Assembly (NCBI RefSeq): GCF_000720175.1
Contig: NZ_JOIX01000061.1
Span: forward strand, 1-42,968
Source: Streptomyces sp. NRRL S-337
Lineage (GTDB): Bacteria > Actinomycetota > Actinomycetes > Streptomycetales > Streptomycetaceae
DNA length: 42,968 bases
Direction: 5' to 3'
Position numbers and translations under genes: made by a program. Positions within the stretch are counted from its first letter, which is position 1. Every line of letters starts with the position of its first letter. Positions 34,712-42,709 of the stretch are shown piece after piece. Below the pieces are notes generated by a model. It was not told the DNA's origin. It saw only the letters and a list, made by a program, of their open reading frames with translations, and ran no database searches.

Positions 34712-34783
34712 AGTGCTGTGCCTCCCCTTGTGGCCTGTACGCGCCGCTGCGGACCAGAGCCGAGCTGGACCGGAATCAGTGTA

Positions 34784-34807
34784 TGCAAGGCCCGGATTCT
34801 CCTTGCA
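34784..34807. promoter_or_regulatory. Inverted repeat in the divergent kinase/GmrSD promoter region
   Basis: Perfect 7-bp arms tgcaagg and ccttgca are separated by 10 nt, in the 256-bp space between the divergent kinase and DUF262-DUF1524 genes. Size and symmetry fit a dimeric repressor site. The regulator is not apparent. Confidence 0.4.
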
Positions 34808-34967
34808 CCGCTTATGTCACCAAGACACCCGGCGGGAGACTCGACGGCACTCCGTTCTCCGTTTGTGCCCTCTGCTGTCTTGCCACCGAATTTCATGCAT
34901 CAGGCCAGCCGACTGTGGTGGTGATCGCTACGGTGTTAACCGCAGAGCGAAGAGGGGACCTCGATCC

Positions 34968-36920
34968 ATGAGAGCAGACACAGTCGACCTGCGTCGGATC
35001 TTCGGCAGGGACATCCGTTACACGGTGCCGCTGTTCCAGAGGCCGTACGTGTGGAACCGGGACGACAACTGGTCAGCTCTGTGGGAGGACATTCGCCGCA
35101 CCGTCGAGCGGGCCGAGCAGGCGGCCCTGACCGGCGATACGGCGGCTCCGCACTTTCTCGGCGCGGTTGTCTTCGACGAGACGCCGTACCTGTCGTCAAG
35201 TCTGGAGACTCGGCAGGTCATTGACGGCCAGCAGCGTCTGACAACTCTGCAGTTGTTCCTGTTCGCGGCCCGTCTGTCGGCGGCGGCTCTCAACCACGAG
35301 CGGTCCGTGCGGCTGCTGAGCAAGTTCCTGGAGAACGACGAGGATCTGTTCGACCGCGCCCAGCACCCCGATCACCTCTACAAGGTGTGGCCGACCAACG
35401 CGGACCGCGACGAGTTCCGCACCGTCATGCTCGGTCAGGGCGGGGCAGGACGGCTCGCCGAAGCCGTCACCTACTTTCAGCAGGAGATCGATGCCTGGCT
35501 GGCAGAAGCCGCCGAACCTGAGGAGCGGCTGGGGACGCTGGTGCAGACCCTGCGGGAACAGCTGCGTCTGGTCATCATCGACCTGGAAGAGCACGACGAC
35601 GCGCAGGTCGTCTTCGAGACGCTGAACAGCCGCGGTACACCGTTGGAGCACGCGGATCTGATCAAGAACCTTCTATTCCGTAATGCGGAACGTGCCGGAG
35701 TAGACGTCGACCGGCTCTACAAAACGTACTGGGCGCCCTTCGACCAGGACGAATGGCGCACGGAGCAGACGACTGGCCGCATTACGCGAAGCCGCCTCGA
35801 CGTGTTCCTGACGTATTGGCTCACTATGCGAACACAGCGGGAGTTCACCTCCTCCACCCTGTTCAAGGAGTTCGAGCGCTGACTGCTCTCGGCGGCCGTC
35901 CCTACGGAGGACGTCTTCGCCGAACTGGCGCGATATGCCGAGATCTATGACCTGATCGACGATTACCCGCAGCACGGCGTCGAGGGCCGTTTCCTGTACC
36001 GGATGAAGGTCCTTCAGACCTCCACTCCGATGCCCCTGCTTCTTCTCCTCTACGGCCTGGACGAGACCGTGCTGCCACTGGAGCGTCGTCTACGGGCGAT
36101 CCGCGCTATCGACAGCTACCTCGTTCGCCGGGCGTTGCTCAATCTCAGCAACCGCGACCACAACAACGTCTTCCGTGACCTGGTCGCAGCTGCAGCCCGG
36201 CAGCCCGACCACGCAGACGAAGCGGTTATCGAAGCCCTCTCGGCGATGCAAGGAGCCCACCGCCATTGGCCGAGCGACCATGAGTTCCGTGCCTCGTTGG
36301 AACAAGACCCCATCTACACCCGTCTGTACCGCCGCGGCGTACGCATCCTCCTGGAAGCGCTGGAAGACGAGCTTCGCACCGACCACACCGAACAACTCGT
36401 CGTCCCCCTCGGCCAGCAGGTGGGCGCGAAGTTGACTATCGAGCATGTCATGCCGCAGAGCTGGCGCGATAACTGGCCGCCCCTCGAAAACGATCAGTCC
36501 GAAGGCTCCGACCGCGACGAACTGGTCCACACTCTCGGCAACCTGACCCTGGTCACCGCCCGCCTGAACCCCACCCTGGGAAACATGGCATGGGAGGACA
36601 AGCGGCAATGGCTCAGCGCGCACAGCCTGCTGCGTCTCACCCACGGCACCCTGCTCAGCGCACCACCGAATACCGACATCAGCGAGTGGGCCACCACCTG
36701 GGACGAGCACCGGATCCGCGCACGTGGTTCCTACCTTGGCTCACTGTCCTTGAACGTCTGGCCGCACGCTGACGATCTACTCGCAGCGCCATTGCCCGCC
36801 GACTGCGACGACAAGTTGAGTCCGTTCGTGCCCGATCAGGCCGTGGGCGATCCGGGGCGTAGTGCGGTCTGCATCACGGTCCGGCAGCGGTCCCAGGAGG
36901 CGGGGACGAGATGGCCGTAG
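34968..36920 (+). pseudogene. GmrSD-like DUF262-DUF1524 nuclease, interrupted by an in-frame TGA
   Basis: A type IV-like modified-DNA nuclease frame of about 650 codons. The DUF262 part has TVPLFQRPYVWN and VIDGQQRLTTLQLF (DGQQR 86-90); the C-terminal DUF1524 HNH part has LTIEHVMPQSW (near 489) and HTLGNLTLVTARLNPTLGN. A single TGA at 35880-35882 interrupts the frame after LFKEFER. The same frame continues at once with LLSAAVPTEDVFAELA, so a Trp codon (TGG) probably mutated. ATG 34968 has gagggg upstream. If untranslated past the stop, a 304-aa DUF262-only protein and no nuclease would result. The last ~28 codons overlap integrase 2 on the other strand, so the original 3' end may have been replaced by insertion there. 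Confidence 0.85.
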
Positions 36921-38015
36921 ACGTCTACGGTGGTCTTGATCGATTTGTGGCCCAGCCAGCGGGAGACCTCGTGGATGGGGATGCCGTGGGCGAGGGCGGT
37001 GGAGGCGAAGAAGTGGCGCAGACCGTGCGGCGTGTACTTCGGGCTCCCGTCCGGCTTGACGATGCCCGCGGCCTTCAGTGCCTTCCTGAAGTGGTAGGCG
37101 TAGGTGTTCGCCGTGGGCATGGCGCCCTTGCCCCGGTCGCGCGGGGTGAACAGGACGTCCATCCCCGCCGTCATCACCGTTCCCCACTCCCGTAGGTGCA
37201 TATCGATTTCCTCGGAGAGGAAGGTCGGTAGGGGAACGTCCCGGTACTCCCCCTCGGCTCGGTGCTTAAGCGGGATGAAGCGGGTCTTACAGTCGTCGCG
37301 GTGCGCCTTCGAGCTGACCTGTCGGCGCACGCGCAGGAAGTCGGAGCGGACACAGTTAGGGGTGAAGGCCAGGGTCTCGCTGATGCGCAGGCCCGCCCCG
37401 GCCTGCAGGTACACGGTCAGGCGGTACTGGGGGGAAATCTGCTTGGCCATGAGATCGACCTCGTACAAGGTCGGGATGTCGTCCTCGTCGACCGCGTGCG
37501 TCGCTGCGGGGCAGTTTCATGTCCTGAGTTGGGTCATCCGCCCGTCTCTTCTCCTTGATCGCGGTTTGGAAGAGGCTGGTGACCATCTTCATGCGGTCGC
37601 ACACGGTACTCGCGGCGAGCTTCTTCCCCAGCGCCGCGACGAAAGCCTCGATGTCCTTTCGCTCCACACCCGCGATCGTCTTGTCGCCCAGGCAAGGGAG
37701 TAGATGAATCCGCAGGAAGCTTTCGTAGTTGCGGTAGGTGGAGTCGCTGATGACCTGGCGCTCAAGCCACTCCTTGGCGTAGGTGCGCAGGGTGATCTCT
37801 CCGCGTTTGGGGTCGAGGTAGAGGCCCTGGTACTTATCGTGCTGCAATCTGTCGGCGAATGCGTCGGCTTGAGACTTCTTCTCGAAGCTGGGCTGCCGTT
37901 CAGCGCCGCCCGGTTCGCGGTAGCGGACCGTCCACGGGTGCCCGCATCGGGACTTCTCGCAGGGGTAGTTCACGTTGCGTTTGTCGTTCTTGCACCTCTG
38001 ATAGACGGTGGCCAT
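36836..38015 (-). pseudogene. Tyrosine site-specific integrase 2, one frameshift
   Basis: Close relative of integrase 1. MATVYQRCKNDKRNVNYPCE start, GHPWTVRYREPGG, core-binding domain KTIAGVERKDIEAFVAALGK, then the catalytic domain: Arg in YLQAGAGLRISETL, HGLRHFFAS, WLGHKSIKTTVDVYG. The N-terminal frame runs to DMKLPRSDARG and the catalytic part resumes one frame over at VDEDDIPTLYEVDLMAKQ, so the shift lies near 37500. Catalytic residues are complete. It is preceded by an excisionase-like gene in the usual xis-int order. The shift is within about ten codons of one of the shifts in integrase 1. Confidence 0.88.
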
Positions 38016-38055
38016 CGAGCCTGACTCCTTGCTCGCTCGCTTCGGGCACCCGGCC

Positions 38056-38238
38056 TCACCCGTAGTGCTCCTCCAGGTAGTTGGCGATGTCACGCTCGCG
38101 GAACCGCAGGAGGCGTCCGACCTTCTGGGGTTTGATGCCCCAGGCGCGGTACTTGTTCCTGACGGTGGCCTCGCTGACCCTGAGCCACGCCGCGACCTCT
38201 TCCACGGTTAGCAGCCGGTTGCTTCCGCCTCGCGTCAT
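38056..38238 (-). CDS. Excisionase-like helix-turn-helix protein
   Basis: A 60-aa MerR/AlpA-type DNA-binding protein: LLTVEEVAAWLRVSEATVRN forms the helix-turn-helix and VGRLLRFRERDIANYLEEH the wing, as in actinobacterial Xis proteins. ATG 38238 is preferred over the longer frame, whose extra N-terminus has no fold. It ends about 40 nt before the integrase start, typical of a xis-int pair that directs excision of an integrated element. Confidence 0.85.
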   Translation of the reverse strand: MTRGGSNRLLTVEEVAAWLRVSEATVRNKYRAWGIKPQKVGRLLRFRERDIANYLEEHYG

Positions 38239-38629
38239 GGGCGCACCGCCTCGTACGAGAACCGGGGTTCTTCCCGCGTTCTCGGTTCTCCGGGTGGCGG
38301 CGTATGGCGAGGTGCCGGCCGTGCCGGCCCGGCTGCCGTGCCGGGCGTCGACCATGGACGCTCGGTATCGGGGGCGTCGTCAAGCCCGCGGTCGTGTGTC
38401 TTTGCCTGTGGCGAAGGGGTGGGTTCCGGCGCAGAGGGAGAGGAGGCTGCGGGCATTCTGAACCAACCTGAGTTGAGTGCCGTGATGACATCGCTGGGGG
38501 GGCAAGTGGCGGGGAGGGGATGGGGCCGTAGCGGCGTGCGGGGTGGTCTCCGCGTGCCGGGTGACGGGTGCGGCCTGGGCCCTGAGGCCCAGGCCGCTGG
38601 CACCGGAGAACGGGCTGCCGAGTGGACGA
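38239..38629. other. Gene-free stretch between xis and the methyltransferase
   Basis: About 390 bp of GC-rich sequence. Several frames are open on both strands but all are Pro/Arg/Ala-rich without recognisable motifs. I see no RNA gene or clear repeat in it. Confidence 0.5.
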
Positions 38630-39610
38630 TCAGTGACCGCCACGGCCGTCCCTCGGGGCGCAGGTGCGGGATCGGACGGCTGCGGTGGAGGGCGAGGTGT
38701 GGTCAGTTCTGGACCCGCGCACCGTTGCGCCGCGGCAGTGCTGCGTCGTCGTGGTGGGTGCGTCGTGTTGTCCCGGCCGGGTGAAGATCAGGACGTCCTC
38801 ATGCTGGATCACTGACAGGGGGATGCCCTGGCGGCGGGCCTCGCGGACGTTCTTCATCTGGAAGAAAGACGGGCGGGAAACGAGCTGGCTCTCGCGGATG
38901 CCCGTGAGGAGGGCGACGCAGCGTTCGGCGGGGGTGAGGCCGGCGGCTTTGCCGGCGGCGAGGACGGCGGAGGGCAGATCGATGAGTTCGCCGCGTTCGC
39001 GCCAGGGGCGGGTGGTGACCACCGCGGTGCCGCCGGGGCGCAGCATGGTTCTGCACTGGGTGAGGATCTGGGTGAACGCCTCCAGGAGGTGGGTGGTGGA
39101 GACGTGGGCAAGGTTGGAGCGGTCGTGGCCGTAGCGGAAGTGCTTCTTGACGACGCCGCGTTCGCCGGTGTCCCGGGTGGAGCGGACCTGGCCGTGGACG
39201 CTGGGCCCGTAGGGGGGTGAGGTGACTACGAGTGCCACTTCGCCGCGGGTATGAGTGGGGGCGAGGTCGATGAGGTGGCGGGCGTCGCCGCAGCGGACGG
39301 TGCCGGTGCCGGTGCTGCTTTGTTGTGCGGCGGAGCGTGCGTTGAGTGAGGCGAGGGTGGCCCACTTCGGTTCGTATTCGATGCCGAGGGCATTGCGGCC
39401 GAGGTGGAGGGCTTCGACGAGGGTGGTGCCGATGCCGCACATCGGGTCGAGGACAAGGTCGCCGGGTTGTGTGTAGGTCTTGATGGCGTGCGCGGCGATG
39501 GCCGGGAGCATTTTGGCCGGGTGGGCGGCCGAACCGGGAACGTAGCGGCCCTTGCGCTGGGCGGGAGCTGAGGTGGGGGCGGTGTTCCACACCGAGAGGG
39601 GAAGCGTCAC
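38630..39610 (-). CDS. DNA methyltransferase (TSPPY type)
   Basis: A 326-aa SAM-dependent DNA methylase. Motif I is LDPMCGIGTTLVEALHLGR with IEYEPKWATLA after it; the catalytic motif is VVTSPPYGPSVHGQ, the TSPPY form usual for N4-cytosine (sometimes N6-adenine) methylases. A later conserved segment is MLRPGGTAVVTTRPW, and the C-terminus ends near IQHEDVLIFTRP plus a disordered tail. GTG 39610 has gaggag 8 nt upstream. No restriction nuclease is adjacent. It is 17 nt downstream of the end of a decayed methyltransferase-like gene and next to int/xis. Such orphan methylases are frequent in actinomycete integrative elements and may protect the element from host restriction. Confidence 0.85.
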   Translation of the reverse strand: MTLPLSVWNTAPTSAPAQRKGRYVPGSAAHPAKMLPAIAAHAIKTYTQPGDLVLDPMCGIGTTLVEALHLGRNALGIEYEPKWATLASLNARSAAQQSSTGTGTVRCGDARHLIDLAPTHTRGEVALVVTSPPYGPSVHGQVRSTRDTGERGVVKKHFRYGHDRSNLAHVSTTHLLEAFTQILTQCRTMLRPGGTAVVTTRPWRERGELIDLPSAVLAAGKAAGLTPAERCVALLTGIRESQLVSRPSFFQMKNVREARRQGIPLSVIQHEDVLIFTRPGQHDAPTTTTQHCRGATVRGSRTDHTSPSTAAVRSRTCAPRDGRGGH

Positions 39611-39627
39611 GACTGGGCTCCTCGCGT

Positions 39628-40060
39628 TCACGTGTGGTGGATTGCGGTGAGGGCGATCAGGTCGCTGTGGATGACGCCGGGGCTGGCGTCGGCGGGAGGA
39701 GCGGGACGAGACGGTCGTCGGCGGGGTGGGCGTGGGCGACGACGACGTGCTGGAGGTAGCGGAACCCGGCGGTGCGGGCGCAGGCGATGAGAGAGCCGAG
39801 CGGGTCGGTGAGGATGCCGTCGTCCCGGCGTTGGCGGGTGACCAGGAGCAGGAGGCCGTCGGCGGGCAGGAGGCGGTGGGCCCGGTGGAAGAAGCCGGGC
39901 CAGCCGTCTTCCATGGCTCCGGGCATCTCGCTGGCCCCGCCCATTGGGTTGCCGGTGGGAGCCGGGAGGGCGTTGGGGTGGAGTTCGGCGAGCAGCAGGG
40001 ACAGCGTGCGGGGCGTGCCGTCGGCGTAGGTGAGGGCGGGGGTGCGGGCGTCCATGCCTG
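39628..40060 (-). pseudogene. Truncated, frameshifted methyltransferase-like gene
   Basis: The frame from about 40055 reads GGASEMPGAMEDGWPGFFHR and AHRLLPADGLLLLVTRQRRD, then ILTDPLGSLIACARTAGFRY and QHVVVAHAH, resembling the C-terminal half of Rossmann-fold methylases that partner TSPPY enzymes. It ends early at 39657, but the next frame continues naturally as DASPGVIHSDLIALTAIHHT to a stop at 39628, so a frameshift lies near 39690. The N-terminal half (SAM motif) is missing because an IS5-type remnant abuts at about 40060. It was probably co-transcribed with the downstream methylase. Confidence 0.6.
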
Positions 40061-40425
40061 GTCCGGCACGATTGCTGAGAACCGGTAGCTACGACTTGAG
40101 GAGCCGTCCCCGCGGTCCCGGACGGGAATCAGGGTGCCCTCCACGACCACAGTATTTCCACTGCGTCCGCGTGCTGATGGACCGGTTCGATGGCCAGGAG
40201 GGGCCGCAGTCGCTGGATGACCCGGCAGACCGTCGCGGATTCAGAGCCAAAGAGCGGCGCGAGCTGACGCATCGCAAGTTCGTGCGATAGCGGACGGCCC
40301 CAGAAGCACACGGCCCGCCAGCGGCAAGCACCACGGCTGCCCGCCACCAGGCCATCGCCGCCACGCTCCCGCACGACTTCAACAGCCACTGAAACTGCCG
40401 CACCGCAGACCTGTGAACGTCTCAA
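40061..40425 (-). mobile_element. IS5-type transposase remnant
   Basis: One minus-strand frame has RPLSHELAMRQLAPLFGSES and ATVCRVIQRLRPLLAIEPV (helix-turn-helix part of IS5/IS1647-like transposases); after a shift near 40150 a second frame has VVEGTLIPVRDRGDGSSSRS and YRFSA, the first DDE motif region (Asp replaced by Glu in VxGTLxP context). The element is cut off at about 40065 against the decayed methylase. Terminal inverted repeats were not found. Confidence 0.6.
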
Positions 40426-40508
40426 CCCACAACGACTTCAGCCTCAACGCCCCACTCGTCAGGGAAAATGCCTGCACCGCGGCCTTCTGCAACACGCTTT
40501 AGGCAAGC

Positions 40509-40643
40509 CAGGTGCCAGACCTTCACCGAACCGCCGCACTGGCCACCTTCCTGCACAGCTACAACCATCACAGGTGCCACACCGCACTCGGAGGCAAGCC
40601 ACCCATCAGTCGCGTTAACAATCCTCCAGGTCAATACAACTAG
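40509..40643 (+). mobile_element. IS481-type transposase C-terminal remnant
   Basis: The plus-strand frame ending at the TAG 40641-40643 reads ALATFLHSYNHHRCHTALGG, then KPPISRVNNPPGQYN, the characteristic end of IS481-family transposases (YNHHRxHxALGGxPP). The catalytic DDE part is missing. It lies directly left of the YtrA-type regulator. Confidence 0.7.
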
Positions 40644-40783
40644 GCACTGGAGCGAGCGGGGCTGGCTCATTCTGCACTGCCCACTCAGCGTCGGATGGCA
40701 CAGTTGTGGCGACATGATCGCTGCAGTCGATAGACAGGGCAGGCAGCCGACCTGCGTTGCGAACCGGAGAGACGGAGATTGGC

Positions 40784-41176
40784 GTGCGGATACAGATCGA
40801 TCCGAACACCGCTCAACCGATTGCTGACCAGATCGCTTCAGCGATACGCCGGGCTCTTGTCGAGGGATCTTTGCAAATAGGTGACCGGTTGCCTGCCGCC
40901 CGAGAGTTGGCTGAGTCGCTCGGCGTCAACATGCACACTGTGCTACGGGGGTACCAGTTACTTCGGAGGGACGGTCTGATTGACCTGCGCCGGGGGCGCG
41001 GAGCAGTGGTGGCATCCAACGCGTCTGAGAAACGAGCAGACCTGTTGCAGATATGCCGTCACCTAACCGTTTTGGCAAGGGAAATGGGATTGTCTTCGGA
41101 TGAAACTGTTGAGCTTGTGCGATCTTGCTTGTCCGAGGGCTCGCCAGATTCTTCTAACTTTCGGGTTGGTGAGTAA
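40784..41176 (+). CDS. GntR-family regulator, YtrA-type
   Basis: A 130-aa regulator: winged helix IADQIASAIRRALVEGSLQI, DRLPAARELAESLGVNMHTV, GLIDLRRGRGAVVAS, followed by only a short helical dimerisation tail (LTVLAREMGLSSDETVELV), which is the YtrA subfamily layout. GTG 40784 has ggag nine bases upstream. YtrA-type regulators usually sit with ABC-transporter or cell-envelope genes and respond to antibiotics or peptides. Here it is convergent with, and overlaps by 118 bp, the 3' end of the SdpB-like gene, so control of that cluster is plausible but the arrangement is unusual. Confidence 0.85.
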   Translation: MRIQIDPNTAQPIADQIASAIRRALVEGSLQIGDRLPAARELAESLGVNMHTVLRGYQLLRRDGLIDLRRGRGAVVASNASEKRADLLQICRHLTVLAREMGLSSDETVELVRSCLSEGSPDSSNFRVGE

Positions 41177-42039
41177 CGTCGACGAATGGTTCCCCCCAAC
41201 GGCATACATAGCAGGACAAGTCCGCCCCACATAGATAGGGCGAAACTCCACAGGCCCATGATGAGGGCGATCGATAGGTGGAAGGTTACTCCCGCGGCGA
41301 GTAAAATCCATCGAATCTGCTGGGGAAGTAACAATGCGGCAGCGAGGGAAATTTCGATAGCCAGGGGCACCCATGTCAGTATCGCGACACCCATTGGGTT
41401 ACTTACGAGGGGCTCTACTAAGGGGCGTAGCCATCCAGGGGCGCCGAAGGCGGAATCGTTCATCCAGTAATACATAGCGGAGCCATCCGCCCATTCAGCG
41501 TGTGGCAACTTCGCGATGGATGCCTGGAAGTATACGAAGCACATCTGCAGCCGTGCCACGGCCAGGGAAGTGACTCCGATAAGCGCCCAAACACGAGTAG
41601 TACTTGACGTGACTGGCGCTTCCGCCGCGACATCCCAGTGCCACTTGCGGCGATCGCCCAGCGCAGTAAGTACGAGGAGCAAGGAAAGGTTCGCTGCTAG
41701 TTGGTCTCCTCCGTCGCCGATGGCGATGCCGGTGAAGACGCTAAAATTGATGTAGGCGTGCGGCAGGGCAGTAAGCTGGGGCCGCCATCCGGAAGCAGCA
41801 AGTATCAGAAAACTGACACACAGCCACTGAACCCATCCGATGTGATCTTCAGGTACAAGACAGAAGGCGCCTGCAGAGGAAATTCCTTTACATGTGGGAT
41901 AATCACCTAAAGTCGCAACTGGACGGAATAGCGTTGTTGTGCTGCTCAGGGCCAGTGTGGCAGCGGTTCCAAGAGCCATAAGTGTTCTGGCGAGGCCGTA
42001 CACATTCGTCCATGGGACGGGAATTCGGTGGGTCAGCAT
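41059..42039 (-). CDS. SdpB-like membrane protein
   Basis: A 326-aa polytopic membrane protein. It opens VYGLARTLMALGTAATLAL, with a Cys-containing external loop (DYPTCKGISSAGAFCLVPED). It then has GWVQWLCVSFLILAASGWRP, IAIGDGGDQLAANLSLLLVL and GDRRKWHW. These match the SdpB family, which together with SdpA matures the SDP cannibalism peptide in Bacillus and has many actinobacterial relatives (HTTM-like fold). Several further hydrophobic segments follow to about residue 280, then a charged tail that is encoded antisense to the regulator gene. ATG 42039 follows gggagg and overlaps the upstream SdpA-like stop, so the two are translationally coupled. Confidence 0.85.
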   Translation of the reverse strand: MLTHRIPVPWTNVYGLARTLMALGTAATLALSSTTTLFRPVATLGDYPTCKGISSAGAFCLVPEDHIGWVQWLCVSFLILAASGWRPQLTALPHAYINFSVFTGIAIGDGGDQLAANLSLLLVLTALGDRRKWHWDVAAEAPVTSSTTRVWALIGVTSLAVARLQMCFVYFQASIAKLPHAEWADGSAMYYWMNDSAFGAPGWLRPLVEPLVSNPMGVAILTWVPLAIEISLAAALLLPQQIRWILLAAGVTFHLSIALIMGLWSFALSMWGGLVLLCMPLGGTIRRRYSPTRKLEESGEPSDKQDRTSSTVSSEDNPISLAKTVR

Positions 42040-42701
42040 ACGACCTCCCAGGAAGTCACCTGCGTCGGAAAATGTCGCTCGGTCATTAAATCGCGCCACG
42101 CCCATGGAACTGGCTTTTGCTGCACGATGGCGATCGTTCCGCACAGAGTCGGATCAGGTGAGGGGTTGGAAATTTTCACCTTTGGCAAGGCGGAGTGCAA
42201 ACAATCGCCCAGTGAGCTTTCACACTTCCTCGAAGATGTTTTCGATGCTTTAGTCATTAGAAGCGCAATCTCGATTCCTTGCGAACGAGATCGCCGGTTC
42301 AGACCGAACGCATTTCGCGGCTCCGAGTGGGGAGCTAGTGAGGCGCTTTTCCATTCTCCGTTGTGCAACACGTAAGGAAATAACTCGACGTCCCGTGGTG
42401 ACTTCGTGAAAAAACTCCATCCCTGCGCCGCGAGAGACCTAATGGCGGGAGTCGCCTCTTCCTGGCCGGGTAGCTCCAAGACATTCTTAGGGAGATGGGT
42501 TTGTGCCACGTACAGAACGACCAAGGCCCAGAATGTGCAGCTGATCAAAATCCACGAACGAGGTACTGAAACACTACGCTGTCGGCCACTCCTCAAAGGC
42601 AGGCTCCATCTCCTGCGATCTACCCCAATCACAGTATTACTCCACTCATCATCGATCAGGTGGGAAGCGGACCACCGTTCGGAGGCCCGCTTTGCGCTCA
42701 C
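42033..42701 (-). CDS. SdpA-like maturation protein
   Basis: A 222-aa protein with a single N-terminal membrane anchor (SWILISCTFWALVVLYVAQT) and a likely extracytoplasmic domain. LPKNVLELPG, QGWSFFTKSPRDVELFPYV, FGLNRRSRSQGIEIALL, a Cys pair CESSLGDC and a third Cys in PTLCGTIAIVQQKPVPWAWR fit the SdpA family of antimicrobial-peptide systems. The start is uncertain: GTG 42701 lacks a strong ribosome site and the first 40 residues are poorly conserved in character. The upstream gene ends at 42710, so the three genes probably form one operon. Confidence 0.78.
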   Translation of the reverse strand: MSAKRASERWSASHLIDDEWSNTVIGVDRRRWSLPLRSGRQRSVSVPRSWILISCTFWALVVLYVAQTHLPKNVLELPGQEEATPAIRSLAAQGWSFFTKSPRDVELFPYVLHNGEWKSASLAPHSEPRNAFGLNRRSRSQGIEIALLMTKASKTSSRKCESSLGDCLHSALPKVKISNPSPDPTLCGTIAIVQQKPVPWAWRDLMTERHFPTQVTSWEVVC

Positions 42702-42709
42702 GGGGAAGT

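Noticed and set aside
10857..37510. Programmed ribosomal frameshifting in both integrases
   Set aside because: No clear slippery heptamer plus downstream structure at either site, and integrase 1 has a second unrelated frameshift; decay is simpler, though kept as a check.
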